Below are positions 17,799 through 26,401 of a stretch of 64,000 bases of DNA, piece after piece. Source of the stretch: Aeromonas dhakensis. GTDB taxonomy: Bacteria > Pseudomonadota > Gammaproteobacteria > Enterobacterales > Aeromonadaceae. Position numbers and translations under genes: made by a program. The stretch covers positions 124,001 through 188,000 of the forward strand of contig NZ_CDBH01000064.1 in assembly GCF_000820305.1 (NCBI RefSeq), read 5' to 3'. How positions within the stretch are numbered: the stretch's first letter is position 1; each line of letters starts with the position of its first letter. The notes below the pieces were generated by a model that was given only the letters and a program-made list of their open reading frames with translations, was not told the origin of the DNA and made no database searches.

Positions 17799-18962
17799 AT
17801 GGATATCGTGATTGTTGCGGCCAAACGTACCCCCATGGGGGCCTTTCAAGGGGCCCTGGCCAACCTGAGCGCACCCGAACTGGGTGCCTGTGCCATCGCC
17901 GCAGCCATGGCGCAGGCCGGGCTCAAGGGGGAGCAGATCGATGAGGCTTATCTTGGCAACGTGCTGAGTGCCGGGGTCGGCCAGGCGCCCGCCCGTCAGG
18001 CGGTATTGAAGGCGGGCCTGCCGGACAGCATCCCCTGCACCACGGTCAACAAGGTGTGCGGTTCCGGCATGAAGGCGGTGATGCTGGCGGCCGATGGGTT
18101 GCGACTCGGTGACACGAACGTGGTGATCGCCGGCGGGATGGAGAGCATGAGCCGTGCCCCTTATCTGCTCGACAAGGCGCGCAGCGGTTTTCGGATGGGG
18201 CACCAGAGCGTGCTCGATCACATGTTCCTGGACGGGCTGCAGGATGCCTACGAAGGTCAACTGATGGGCCATTATGCCCAGCTGAGCGCGGATCGTGCCG
18301 GGCTGACCCGCTCCGACATGGATGCCTTTGCCATCACCTCGCTGGAGCGGGCACTGGCGGCCCAGCGCAGCGGCGCCTTTGCAGCGGAGCTGGCGCCGGT
18401 GAAGGCCGGAGAGACCCTGCTGCTGGCCGAGGATGAGCAGCCTGGCAAGGCACGCCCCGAGAAGATCCCCCAGCTCAAGCCGGCTTTCAGCAAGACGGGC
18501 ACCATCACGGCGGCCAATGCCAGCTCCATCTCGGATGGGGCGGCGGCGCTGATCCTGATGCGGACCGACACCGCCGCGCAGCTCGGCGTGCCCGTGCTGG
18601 CACGGCTGGTGGGTTATCAGAGCCACGCGGCCCTGCCTGCCGAGTTCACCAGCGCGCCCATCGGGGCCATCGAGGGCTTGTTGGCCAAGGTGGGCTGGCA
18701 GGTGGGCGAGGTGGACCTGTTTGAGGTCAACGAGGCATTCGCCATGGTGAGCATGCTGGCCATGGCGGGTTGCAAGCTGCCCCATGACAAGGTGAACGTG
18801 AACGGCGGCGCCTGTGCCCTCGGTCATCCGCTGGGAGCAAGTGGCGCCCGGATCCTGGTGACCCTGATCCACGCCTTGCGCGAACGTTGCCTCAAGCGCG
18901 GGATCGCCAGTCTGTGCATCGGGGGCGGGGAGGCAACCGCAGTCGCCATCGAGCTGGGTTAA
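17799..18962 (+). CDS. Acetyl-CoA C-acetyltransferase (thiolase)
   Basis: A 387-residue thiolase condensing or cleaving acetoacetyl-CoA. The active-site Cys is in TTVNKVCGSGMKAVM near residue 88; His and Cys of the second half are in GGACALGHPLGASGARI near residue 340 and SLCIGGGEATA near residue 375. The ATG has AAGGAGAG upstream (an in-frame TTG three bases earlier is ignored). Its position opposite a LiuR-like regulator suggests a job in acetoacetyl-CoA turnover at the end of leucine breakdown, although no other liu genes are in the window. Its stop overlaps the convergent EAL-HDOD stop. Confidence 0.92.
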   Translation: MDIVIVAAKRTPMGAFQGALANLSAPELGACAIAAAMAQAGLKGEQIDEAYLGNVLSAGVGQAPARQAVLKAGLPDSIPCTTVNKVCGSGMKAVMLAADGLRLGDTNVVIAGGMESMSRAPYLLDKARSGFRMGHQSVLDHMFLDGLQDAYEGQLMGHYAQLSADRAGLTRSDMDAFAITSLERALAAQRSGAFAAELAPVKAGETLLLAEDEQPGKARPEKIPQLKPAFSKTGTITAANASSISDGAAALILMRTDTAAQLGVPVLARLVGYQSHAALPAEFTSAPIGAIEGLLAKVGWQVGEVDLFEVNEAFAMVSMLAMAGCKLPHDKVNVNGGACALGHPLGASGARILVTLIHALRERCLKRGIASLCIGGGEATAVAIELG

Positions 18963-20182
18963 TCTATCTCCGCCATCGCCTGGAGTTGCTGGTTGACCCA
19001 GGCGGTGGCGGTCAGATAGAGCTGGCTGACCTTCTCTTCATTGAGCCCTAATTGGGCCGTTCTGGCGGTGATCCGCTGCCAGTTCGCATTCTCGTAATCT
19101 TCGCAAAACGACAGGTAGAACCCCAGGTTGCCCTTGCGCTCGAGCAGGGCGACCCGGATCTCCTCGATCAGCGGAATGGTGCCGAGCAGCTTGTCCATCG
19201 GCTGCTCCATCAAGACGTCGAGCAGGGAGAAGAGGCCGGTGATGAAGGCCTGCTGGGCCTCCTGGGTCGGCGCATGGGTATGGGCCAGCAGCTCGCAGAA
19301 ACGGGCCCGGATCATCGACATCTGATAGAGCTCGGCGCTCTTGCCCTGGCCGGCGCTGGTGGCGGCCACCAGGGTCACGAAGCGCTTGAGCTGGGTGTGG
19401 CCGAGATAGACCGCCGCCTGGCGAAAAGAGGAGATGGGGTTGGCGTGGCTCTTGAGGTGGTTGACGTAACGCAGCAGCTTGAGTGACAGAGAGATGTCCT
19501 GACTCAGCAGTTGCTCGATGCGGTTGAGATCCGGCTCGGCCTGGTTGACCACGTTGAGCAACTGCATCACCACCACCTGGGCCGGCTCCATGGTGGCCTG
19601 CTTGACCATTTCGGGGCGGCTGAAGAAGAAGCCCTGGAACAGGTCGATGCCGAGCCGTTTGGCCCGTTCGAACTCCGCCTTGTCTTCCACCTTCTCGGCC
19701 AGATAGGTGAGTTTGAGCTGTTGATGCTGCTGGATGAACACCTTGATCCGCAGCAGGGAGGTGGTGCGCAGATCGAACTTGATGATGTGGATGTAGGGGA
19801 GGAAGCGCTCCCAGTCCGGCGACAGGGTGAAGTCATCGAGTGCCAGCTGATAGCCCAGCTCGTGCAGCTGCTTCACCTTGGCCAGCAGGGCGTCGTCGGG
19901 GGCGGCGTCTTCCAGGATCTCGATCACCACCTTCTCCGGCGGCAGGCATTCGGCCAGTCCTTCCAGCAGCAAGGAGTGGGGGAAGTTGATGAAGCAGGGG
20001 CGACCGCCGAGCAGCTGATCGATGTTCTGTTGCAGGAACTGTTCGGCTACCAGCCTGGCCGTGGCCTGCTGGGAGGAGATGGGAGGAAACACGTTATCCA
20101 GACTGTCGCGAAACAGCAGCTCATAGGCGTGGGTCTTCAACTCCCGATCCAGGATGGGCTGCCTTGCTACGTAGGAATACAT
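18959..20182 (-). CDS. EAL and HDOD domain signalling protein
   Basis: A 407-residue cytoplasmic protein of the YuxH type: an EAL domain (residues 1-200) followed by HDOD (residues 205-370, HLKSHANPISSFRQAAVYLGHTQLKRF). Of the c-di-GMP phosphodiesterase landmarks, the first motif is ELL rather than EAL (YELLFR), but FINFPHS, VIEILED, ALDDF, IIKFDL, AEKVE and LFQGFFFSRP are all in place, so activity cannot be excluded. The stop codon overlaps that of the convergent thiolase gene by 3 bases. Upstream lies a perfect 13-bp inverted repeat. Confidence 0.9.
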   Translation of the reverse strand: MYSYVARQPILDRELKTHAYELLFRDSLDNVFPPISSQQATARLVAEQFLQQNIDQLLGGRPCFINFPHSLLLEGLAECLPPEKVVIEILEDAAPDDALLAKVKQLHELGYQLALDDFTLSPDWERFLPYIHIIKFDLRTTSLLRIKVFIQQHQQLKLTYLAEKVEDKAEFERAKRLGIDLFQGFFFSRPEMVKQATMEPAQVVVMQLLNVVNQAEPDLNRIEQLLSQDISLSLKLLRYVNHLKSHANPISSFRQAAVYLGHTQLKRFVTLVAATSAGQGKSAELYQMSMIRARFCELLAHTHAPTQEAQQAFITGLFSLLDVLMEQPMDKLLGTIPLIEEIRVALLERKGNLGFYLSFCEDYENANWQRITARTAQLGLNEEKVSQLYLTATAWVNQQLQAMAEID

Positions 20183-20227
20183 GCATCTCTCCAGCGGGTG
20201 TACTGGATTGATTTTATTGTGAAGCAG

Positions 20228-20280
20228 AGCACTATGCCAGCGCGTGAAGGCCAGAAACGGTCAATAACTGGCATAGTGCT
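20228..20280. repeat. Perfect 13-bp inverted repeat
   Basis: AGCACTATGCCAG at 20228-20240 and CTGGCATAGTGCT at 20268-20280, separated by 27 nt. It lies between the fadL copy 1 stop and the EAL-HDOD start, both transcribed leftward. No T tract follows on either strand, so it does not look like a simple terminator. Confidence 0.7.
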
Positions 20281-20310
20281 TGAATAGACGGGCCCAGGAG
20301 GCCCGCCGGA

Positions 20311-21567
20311 TCAGAACAGGTAGTTGAGCTGCAGGCCGGCCAGCCAGGCGTCCCCTTCCGAGGTGCCCTGGAAGGTGGAGGTGGTCTGCGGGATGCCGGG
20401 TTTGAGCTGCATGGTTTCGCTCACGTCCACCTTCTTGCCGTCGATCAGGGTGACCCCCAGATCCAGCGAGAGGTTGCGATCGAACTGATAACCCACCCCG
20501 GCGCTGTACCAGACCCGATCCGAGTCGGGGATGGAGATGGTGCGGCGATCTGCCGGCACCGGGCTGCGGTCGTAGGCAAGGCCCGAGCGCAGTGTCCATT
20601 GCGGCGCCAGCTGGTAGGTCAGACCCAGCGCATAGCGCCAGCTGTCATTCCAGTGCTCGTCCTTGATGTGCATGACGCCGTGGTGGTCGAGCTCGGACTC
20701 CAGCTGCACGAACTTGCTCCAGTTGGTCCAGTTGATGCTCGAGTGCAGTGCCAGCGCCGGCGTCAGCTGATGGAACAGGGCCAGCTCGGCGGTGGCGGGC
20801 AGCGGCAGATCCAGGCTGCCGGTATCGGTGAAGGGCTGACCGTTCTGATCGATGCCGATGGCATCGCCCGAGAGCTTCAGGGTCACGTCGTGGCGATAGG
20901 AGAGGCCGATGCGGGTCGCGTCCGACAGCTCCAGCAGGGTGCCCAGGTTCCAGCCCATGGCCCAGCCATCACCTTTGAGGTGCTTGGCAATCTGGTTGTT
21001 GGAGGGGAAGGTGCCGCCCACTTCCCCTTCGCCCCGAATGGCGGAGAGGCCGGCCCCGACGGACCAGACGCGGTTGACGCGATAGGCCAGCGAGGCGCCC
21101 AGATCCACGGTCTTGATGTCGGAGACGTTGCCGAAGTGGCCGGCATTGTAGTTGTCCGGCATCTTGACGCCGAGCCCGTAATAGGAGGTGGCGGCCAGCC
21201 CCAGGCGCCACTGATCGTTGAGCGGCACTATCAGGTAGGCGTTGGGCACCCAGGCATCATCGGCGATGTCGTGGGCCGCCGCATCCAGGTCGACCGGCCC
21301 TCTGGCGGTCGGCACCCGGGTGGTGCCCTCGATATTGACATCGGGGTGCACGTAGATGAAGCCACCGGAGAAGGCCATGGTATCGAAACGGGTCATGGCG
21401 GCGGCATTGCGGGAGAGCACGCTGGCATTGTCGGCGATGGCGGCTTCGCCCGCGAAGGCGCGGCCCATGCCGGTGGCGGATTGCTCGGCCAGCTGGAAAC
21501 CTGCCGCCTGGGCCTGGCTCGACAGCACCAGCAGGGCGATAAGAGACGGCTTCATGATGGAGTGCAT
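20311..21567 (-). CDS. fadL: FadL/OmpP1-type outer membrane long-chain fatty acid transporter, copy 1
   Basis: A 418-residue beta-barrel porin for long-chain fatty acids. After a signal peptide (KPSLIALLVLSSQAQA) the mature N-terminus AGFQLAEQSATGMGRAFAGEAAIADNASVLSRNAAAM forms the FadL hatch signature, and the chain ends in an aromatic outer-membrane terminus (LNYLF). The start is taken at MHSIMKPS with AAGGA upstream; a longer frame is untranslated. A FadR-type operator lies 62 nt upstream. It is the downstream member of a tandem pair, with a terminator between copies. Confidence 0.93.
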   Translation of the reverse strand: MHSIMKPSLIALLVLSSQAQAAGFQLAEQSATGMGRAFAGEAAIADNASVLSRNAAAMTRFDTMAFSGGFIYVHPDVNIEGTTRVPTARGPVDLDAAAHDIADDAWVPNAYLIVPLNDQWRLGLAATSYYGLGVKMPDNYNAGHFGNVSDIKTVDLGASLAYRVNRVWSVGAGLSAIRGEGEVGGTFPSNNQIAKHLKGDGWAMGWNLGTLLELSDATRIGLSYRHDVTLKLSGDAIGIDQNGQPFTDTGSLDLPLPATAELALFHQLTPALALHSSINWTNWSKFVQLESELDHHGVMHIKDEHWNDSWRYALGLTYQLAPQWTLRSGLAYDRSPVPADRRTISIPDSDRVWYSAGVGYQFDRNLSLDLGVTLIDGKKVDVSETMQLKPGIPQTTSTFQGTSEGDAWLAGLQLNYLF

Positions 21568-21628
21568 TGCATTGTCCTTGAAAGTGAACCTTGGGTTCGA
21601 ACGTTTTTCTGATTGGATGCAGGATTTT

Positions 21629-21645
21629 ATATGGTACGACCAGTA
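21629..21645. promoter_or_regulatory. FadR operator upstream of fadL copy 1
   Basis: The sequence ATATGGTACGACCAGTA contains TGGTACGACCA, identical in the core to the E. coli fadB FadR operator (ATCTGGTACGACCAGAT). Position 62 nt before the ATG fits repression by FadR, relieved by long-chain acyl-CoA. Confidence 0.75.
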
Positions 21646-21776
21646 AGGCAACGGGCGCGGAAGCTGGCGGGCGAAAACGGGATTAAATGCTGGAGGATGT
21701 GCAGCTAATAGCTTGATAAAAAAAGAAAAGCGCACAGTTGTTTACTACAGATGTACGCTGAAACAGGCATTGAGCA

Positions 21777-21803
21777 TAAAAAAAGAGCGCCCGTAGGCGC
21801 TCT
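21777..21803 (-). terminator. Terminator of fadL copy 2
   Basis: AGAGCGCC / GGCGCTCT stem, with seven T residues on the minus strand, 18 nt after the copy 2 stop. Confidence 0.88.
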
Positions 21804-21820
21804 GGTCAATTCGCTGATGA

Positions 21821-23119
21821 TCAGAATTTCATGTTGAACTGAGCGGAAGCGAGGAAGGCATTGCCGTGGGAGGTGCCTTTCCAACGCAGGGCTTCGTTGC
21901 TTTCAACCAGCTTCTCGTTGACGTCCACTTTCTTGCCGTCCAGATAGGCCATGCCGAAATCGACGCTCATGTCCTTGTCGATGTGGTAGGTGGCACCGGC
22001 GCTATACCATACGCGGTCGGAGTCCGGGATGCTCAGGCTGCGGTATTCCGGCTCGATCGGGGTGTTGTCGTAGGCAAAGCCGATACGCGCTTCCCAGGAC
22101 GGGTTGACGTACCAGGTACCGCCCAGAGAGTAGCGGGTGGAGTCCTTGAACTTCTCCGGCTTGTAGAGGCAGACACCGGCACCGTCGGTGCTGTTGCACT
22201 GGCCGCTGGTGGCCTTCAGCTCCTGGAAGGCGCTCCAGTCGGTCCAGTTGACGGAGTAGTGCACCGCAAACTGCTGGTTCAGACGGTGGTAACCGGCGAA
22301 CTCGGCCTGGGCCGGCAGATCCAGCGGCAGTTCGCCACCGACGGTCTTGAAGCCGGAGGAGGTACCCTGGTAGTCACCCTTGAACTTCAGATCCACCTGA
22401 GAGCGGTAGGTCAGGGCGAAGCGGTTGTTTTCGTTGACTTCGAACATGGTGCCCACGTTCCAGCCGTAACCCCAGTCGTCACCCTTCAGGTGGCTGACGA
22501 TGGTGTCCCTGCCGATACCCGGTACATCTTTGAGCGGTGGAACGGCGGCCAGCACACCGGCACGGCGGTTCAGTTCAGCCTTGGCATAGACCAGGTTCAC
22601 ACCGGCACCGAAAGTGAAGTGCTGGTTGACGCGGTAGGCGATGTTCGGGTTGATGTTGAAGGTCAGCAGTTCGGTGTTGCCGGCAATGGAGCCACCGTTG
22701 AAGTTCTCGGTATACTCGGTTGACAGACCGTAGTTGGAGAACAGGCCGATACCCCAGGCCCACTGATCGTTCAGCGGCTGGATGAAGTAGGTGGCGGGCA
22801 CGAAGGCGCTCGGTGCGATGCCGCTCTCACTCGCGCTTCCTTTATTTACTGTACCCGCATAGATGTCACCATTTACATCCACGTCCGGCTTGATGTAGGT
22901 GCCGGATACGGAGAACGCCATCTTGTCAAACTGGGTCATGGCTGCCGGGTTGCGGGACAACACGGAGGCGTTGTCTGCCACGGCGGCTTCCCCGGCGTAC
23001 GCACGGCCCAGACCGGAGGCTGAGTGTTCGTTCAGCTGAAACGCGGCGGCGAAGGTTTGGGTACTGGCCAGAGTGACGGCGGCAGCGATCAGGCTCTTTT
23101 TGAAAAAGGCAGTTGTCAT
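21821..23119 (-). CDS. FadL/OmpP1-type outer membrane long-chain fatty acid transporter, copy 2
   Basis: A 432-residue FadL paralogue with signal peptide (KKSLIAAAVTLASTQTFA) and the hatch signature AAFQLNEHSASGLGRAYAGEAAVADNASVLSRNPAAMTQF, ending in aromatic FNMKF. It is more E. coli FadL-like (it keeps NPAAM, and the lipid-binding loop region CNSTDGAGVCLYKP carries a two-Cys extracellular loop absent from copy 1). The start at MTTAFFKK has GAGAGAA upstream. It is separately terminated, so the two copies are probably regulated independently. Confidence 0.93.
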   Translation of the reverse strand: MTTAFFKKSLIAAAVTLASTQTFAAAFQLNEHSASGLGRAYAGEAAVADNASVLSRNPAAMTQFDKMAFSVSGTYIKPDVDVNGDIYAGTVNKGSASESGIAPSAFVPATYFIQPLNDQWAWGIGLFSNYGLSTEYTENFNGGSIAGNTELLTFNINPNIAYRVNQHFTFGAGVNLVYAKAELNRRAGVLAAVPPLKDVPGIGRDTIVSHLKGDDWGYGWNVGTMFEVNENNRFALTYRSQVDLKFKGDYQGTSSGFKTVGGELPLDLPAQAEFAGYHRLNQQFAVHYSVNWTDWSAFQELKATSGQCNSTDGAGVCLYKPEKFKDSTRYSLGGTWYVNPSWEARIGFAYDNTPIEPEYRSLSIPDSDRVWYSAGATYHIDKDMSVDFGMAYLDGKKVDVNEKLVESNEALRWKGTSHGNAFLASAQFNMKF

Positions 23120-23529
23120 AGTGTTCTCTCTTGTAGGCAGATTTTCTGTCAGCATCGGGGCTTTTTTGCCTCCGTATGTGACAAGATCTGTTGTTATTTC
23201 AGCTTCTTCCCATTCAATTCTGGCGTGATTCTATGGATCTGGTAGGAGGTAAGAAATCAGACCAGTGACAGCAGAATACATAAAAGTTTCTGGAGTGTTA
23301 ATCATTTGTTTGAATGTGCCGCATAAATAGTCTCTTTTACCATTTATTGGATAAAAAACACGCACATAGGGCGATCTGCATCACAAAAATATTTTTCGGC
23401 ACTTGCCGTGAATGAGCCGGAAATGGCGGCAAATCGTGGGGGATAAGGGCGGAAACGGGCAGCCAAGTTGTCTGGTCTGCCCGTTGGGTTGACCCGATGT
23501 CGTTCGGGTCAGGATTGCGTTAACACCTG
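23120..23529. promoter_or_regulatory. 410-bp upstream region of fadL copy 2 with candidate CRP site
   Basis: The stretch holds no gene. At 23367-23388 it contains TAGGGCGATCTGCATCACAAAA, where the GCGATCTGCATCACA part matches the CRP consensus core TGTGATCTAGATCACA in most positions. A half-FadR motif (TCAGACCAG, about 23257-23265) lies nearer the ATG. A dyad TGACCCGA / TCGGGTCA at about 23491-23512 follows the DUF3379 stop. Confidence 0.4.
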
Positions 23530-24259
23530 TTAAATCGACCAGTGCAGCCGGGATTCCAGCTGCTGCGCCACCGGTGCCAGCGGCTCTTCCATGTCACCGA
23601 TCAGCACCATGTTGGCCCCCTTGAGTTGCAGGATCTCCCCCTTGAGCTGGCCATCCTCGAAGGTGGGCTGCAGGGTGAGCGGCACATGCTTGGGCACCAG
23701 GAACAGGGTGACCGGGCCCATCTTGCCCTGCAGCACCATGTGCAGCGCCGGCCCCTGATAGAAGGAGCAGTGGTTGACATAGGTGATCTTCAGCCCCTGC
23801 ATGCCCATCAGGGTGGCGCCATATTTCTCCATCTTGGCGTTGATGGTGCGCAGGCTCACCTGCTCGTCCACATCCTTGATGAAGGGCTCCTCGCCATAGA
23901 CGTGGGCCATGGCGACCTGGGCCAGCGAGAGCTCGTCCGGGGTGGCCTGCGGCCAGCTCAGCCAGCGGGTGCTCATGCCGAGCAGGAAGGCGACCGAGGC
24001 GGCCATCGCCAGCGCACGCCAGTTGCTATGCGGGCGCAGGGGCACCACCTGCTCCTGATCTGCTTCCAGTGCCTGCCTGAGCAGGATTCGCTCGGCCAGG
24101 CCGGCCGGTACCTCGACCTCCATCGCCCGCTGCAGGCTGCGATCGAGCTGCTTCATCTCCTCCAGATGCTTGCGGTTGGCGGGGGAGCGCTGGGCCTGCT
24201 CGAGAAACGTGGGATCCTGCTCATGTGGATGGGCTATAGCCCGACGGCGAAATTCCAGC

Positions 24260-24267
<8 letters not shown>
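23530..24267 (-). CDS. DUF3379 membrane protein, likely anti-sigma partner
   Basis: A 245-residue DUF3379-family protein. The N-terminal cytoplasmic part (residues 1-80, LEFRRRAIAHPHEQDPTFLE) resembles the anti-sigma-domain region but has no HxxxCxxC zinc motif. One membrane segment follows (ALAMAASVAFLLGMSTRWLSW, about residues 86-106), then an extracytoplasmic C-terminal domain. It overlaps the ECF sigma gene by 8 nt, the usual sigma/anti-sigma arrangement. The anti-sigma role is inferred from this arrangement and the family context, not from a visible catalytic site. Confidence 0.8.
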
Positions 24268-24850
<583 letters not shown>

Positions 24851-24862
24851 CGCTGGGCTTCC

Positions 24863-26401
24863 TTATTTGAATGAAGGCCCGGAACCACAGATCCGGGCCA
24901 GTTGCCTGAGGCCATAGGCTATCGCAAAAGTTTCATGGCCGCATAGGGCCGCGGCAAAGCCGCGCCAGTTGTGCCCAATATGGCCAGCGGGGGAGACGGC
25001 GGCAAAACAGGCTCGCTCCAGGGCGGCGAAGTGGGGCGCAAGGGCGGGATCGCGGCGACAGGGCAGGGTGTCGAGACGAAGATGGGGCTGTGGCCAGCGC
25101 AGGGCGGCCCAGCCAAGCAGGTGTTGGCGGATCGGCTCGGCCTCGGTGCGGGCCAGCGCCCGCTGCAGGCGATAAAAGGCGTGCCAGCGCGGCCCGTGGC
25201 GCCAGCAGGCGCGCAGCAGCAGAGCCCAGATGACCCAGCGCAGGCTCTCGTCGTTCGGCCCATCCTGTGCCAGTTGCCCCTGCGCGCCCGCGGTGATGTG
25301 CAGGGGGACGGCGGGTAAGTGCGCGTATTCGATGCGCTTGTGTTGGGTGTTGAACCAGGCCAGCTCGATGGCGGGCAGCAGGTAGTCGCCGGGCTCGTCG
25401 ACGGTCAGGGCCTGACGCCACTCGCGCTCGAAGCGCAGCGTCCCCTCGGCGAGATAGCGCTCCTGCTGCTGCTCTCCATCCGGTCTAGCCTGCACGCTGG
25501 CGGGCAGGCCGGATGAGCCGAGGCGTGCCAGATTGAGGCGACTGCCATCCCCCCCCTCCAGGGTGAGGGTCAGGGTGCGGATCACCGGTTCACCCGCTCT
25601 GGCACCGGTGGGCGGATCCAGCCGCTGGTTCAGGGTGAGCCGGCTCGCCACCGGTTGCAGCGGGGGCTTGTCGATCTGCACGAACAGGGTGGCGGCCCGG
25701 GCCGAGAGGGGGTCGCTGCCGCCGTCATCCTGCGGCAAACGCCCCTGAAAGCGGGGGGACTCCAGCGGATGGCGCCCGGCTTCCCTGGCCTGCAGCAGCC
25801 AGCTGCGGGTCAGCCGGCCCGGCAGGCCGGGGCTCGCCGGGGGCTGCCACTGATCGTTGCCGAGACGACGGATGGTGAAGGCATCGCTGGCCGGCTCGGT
25901 GAGGTTGGGGGCCTCCATGTTGGCGGGCAGCCAGAGGCTGAGCTGATAGACAAAGGGCTGGCCTGGGTAGAGCGGCCCCTGTTGCAGCACCCGGGCCTGC
26001 AACTCGATGGGGGAGATGGCAGGGGCTGGCACCAGGCTGCCGCTCTCGGAGCGCGGCGGAAAGGGGATGGACGGGGTCTGCTCCGTCCCCAGCGACAGAG
26101 CCGGCACCTGCTGCTCTGCGTCGTCCAGCAGGTGCAGGGGGATCTGCCAGCGGGTCAGGTTTTGCTGTGGGGCCGTGACCCGGCTCATGGTCACCTTGCC
26201 CACCGCAAAGCGGCGCAGTAGGGGGGTGATGGCGAGTTCATCGCTCTGGCGTTCGCCGTCCGCTTCGATGATCAGCAGCCAGTCGCGGCGATCGGCCCCC
26301 GGCAGCAGCTCGGCCCGGGGCGGGGCGGCAAAGAGCTGAGCCGGCAGCAGCCAGAGCAGCAGAAGGCAGAGCGCATGGTAAGGGGCAAAGAGGCGCGTCA
26401 C
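24863..26401 (-). CDS. batD: BatD-like protein
   Basis: A 512-residue BatD/oxygen-tolerance family protein with a signal peptide (LCLLLLWLLPAQLFAAPP), an extracytoplasmic beta-rich body and a hydrophobic segment near residue 385 (RWVIWALLLRACW) that anchors it, followed by a cytoplasmic tail. In Bacteroides bat genes affect aerotolerance; in proteobacteria the operon is linked to envelope stress but its molecular function is not established. Its ATG overlaps the upstream VWA-TPR stop by 4 nt. Confidence 0.82.
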   Translation of the reverse strand: MTRLFAPYHALCLLLLWLLPAQLFAAPPRAELLPGADRRDWLLIIEADGERQSDELAITPLLRRFAVGKVTMSRVTAPQQNLTRWQIPLHLLDDAEQQVPALSLGTEQTPSIPFPPRSESGSLVPAPAISPIELQARVLQQGPLYPGQPFVYQLSLWLPANMEAPNLTEPASDAFTIRRLGNDQWQPPASPGLPGRLTRSWLLQAREAGRHPLESPRFQGRLPQDDGGSDPLSARAATLFVQIDKPPLQPVASRLTLNQRLDPPTGARAGEPVIRTLTLTLEGGDGSRLNLARLGSSGLPASVQARPDGEQQQERYLAEGTLRFEREWRQALTVDEPGDYLLPAIELAWFNTQHKRIEYAHLPAVPLHITAGAQGQLAQDGPNDESLRWVIWALLLRACWRHGPRWHAFYRLQRALARTEAEPIRQHLLGWAALRWPQPHLRLDTLPCRRDPALAPHFAALERACFAAVSPAGHIGHNWRGFAAALCGHETFAIAYGLRQLARICGSGPSFK

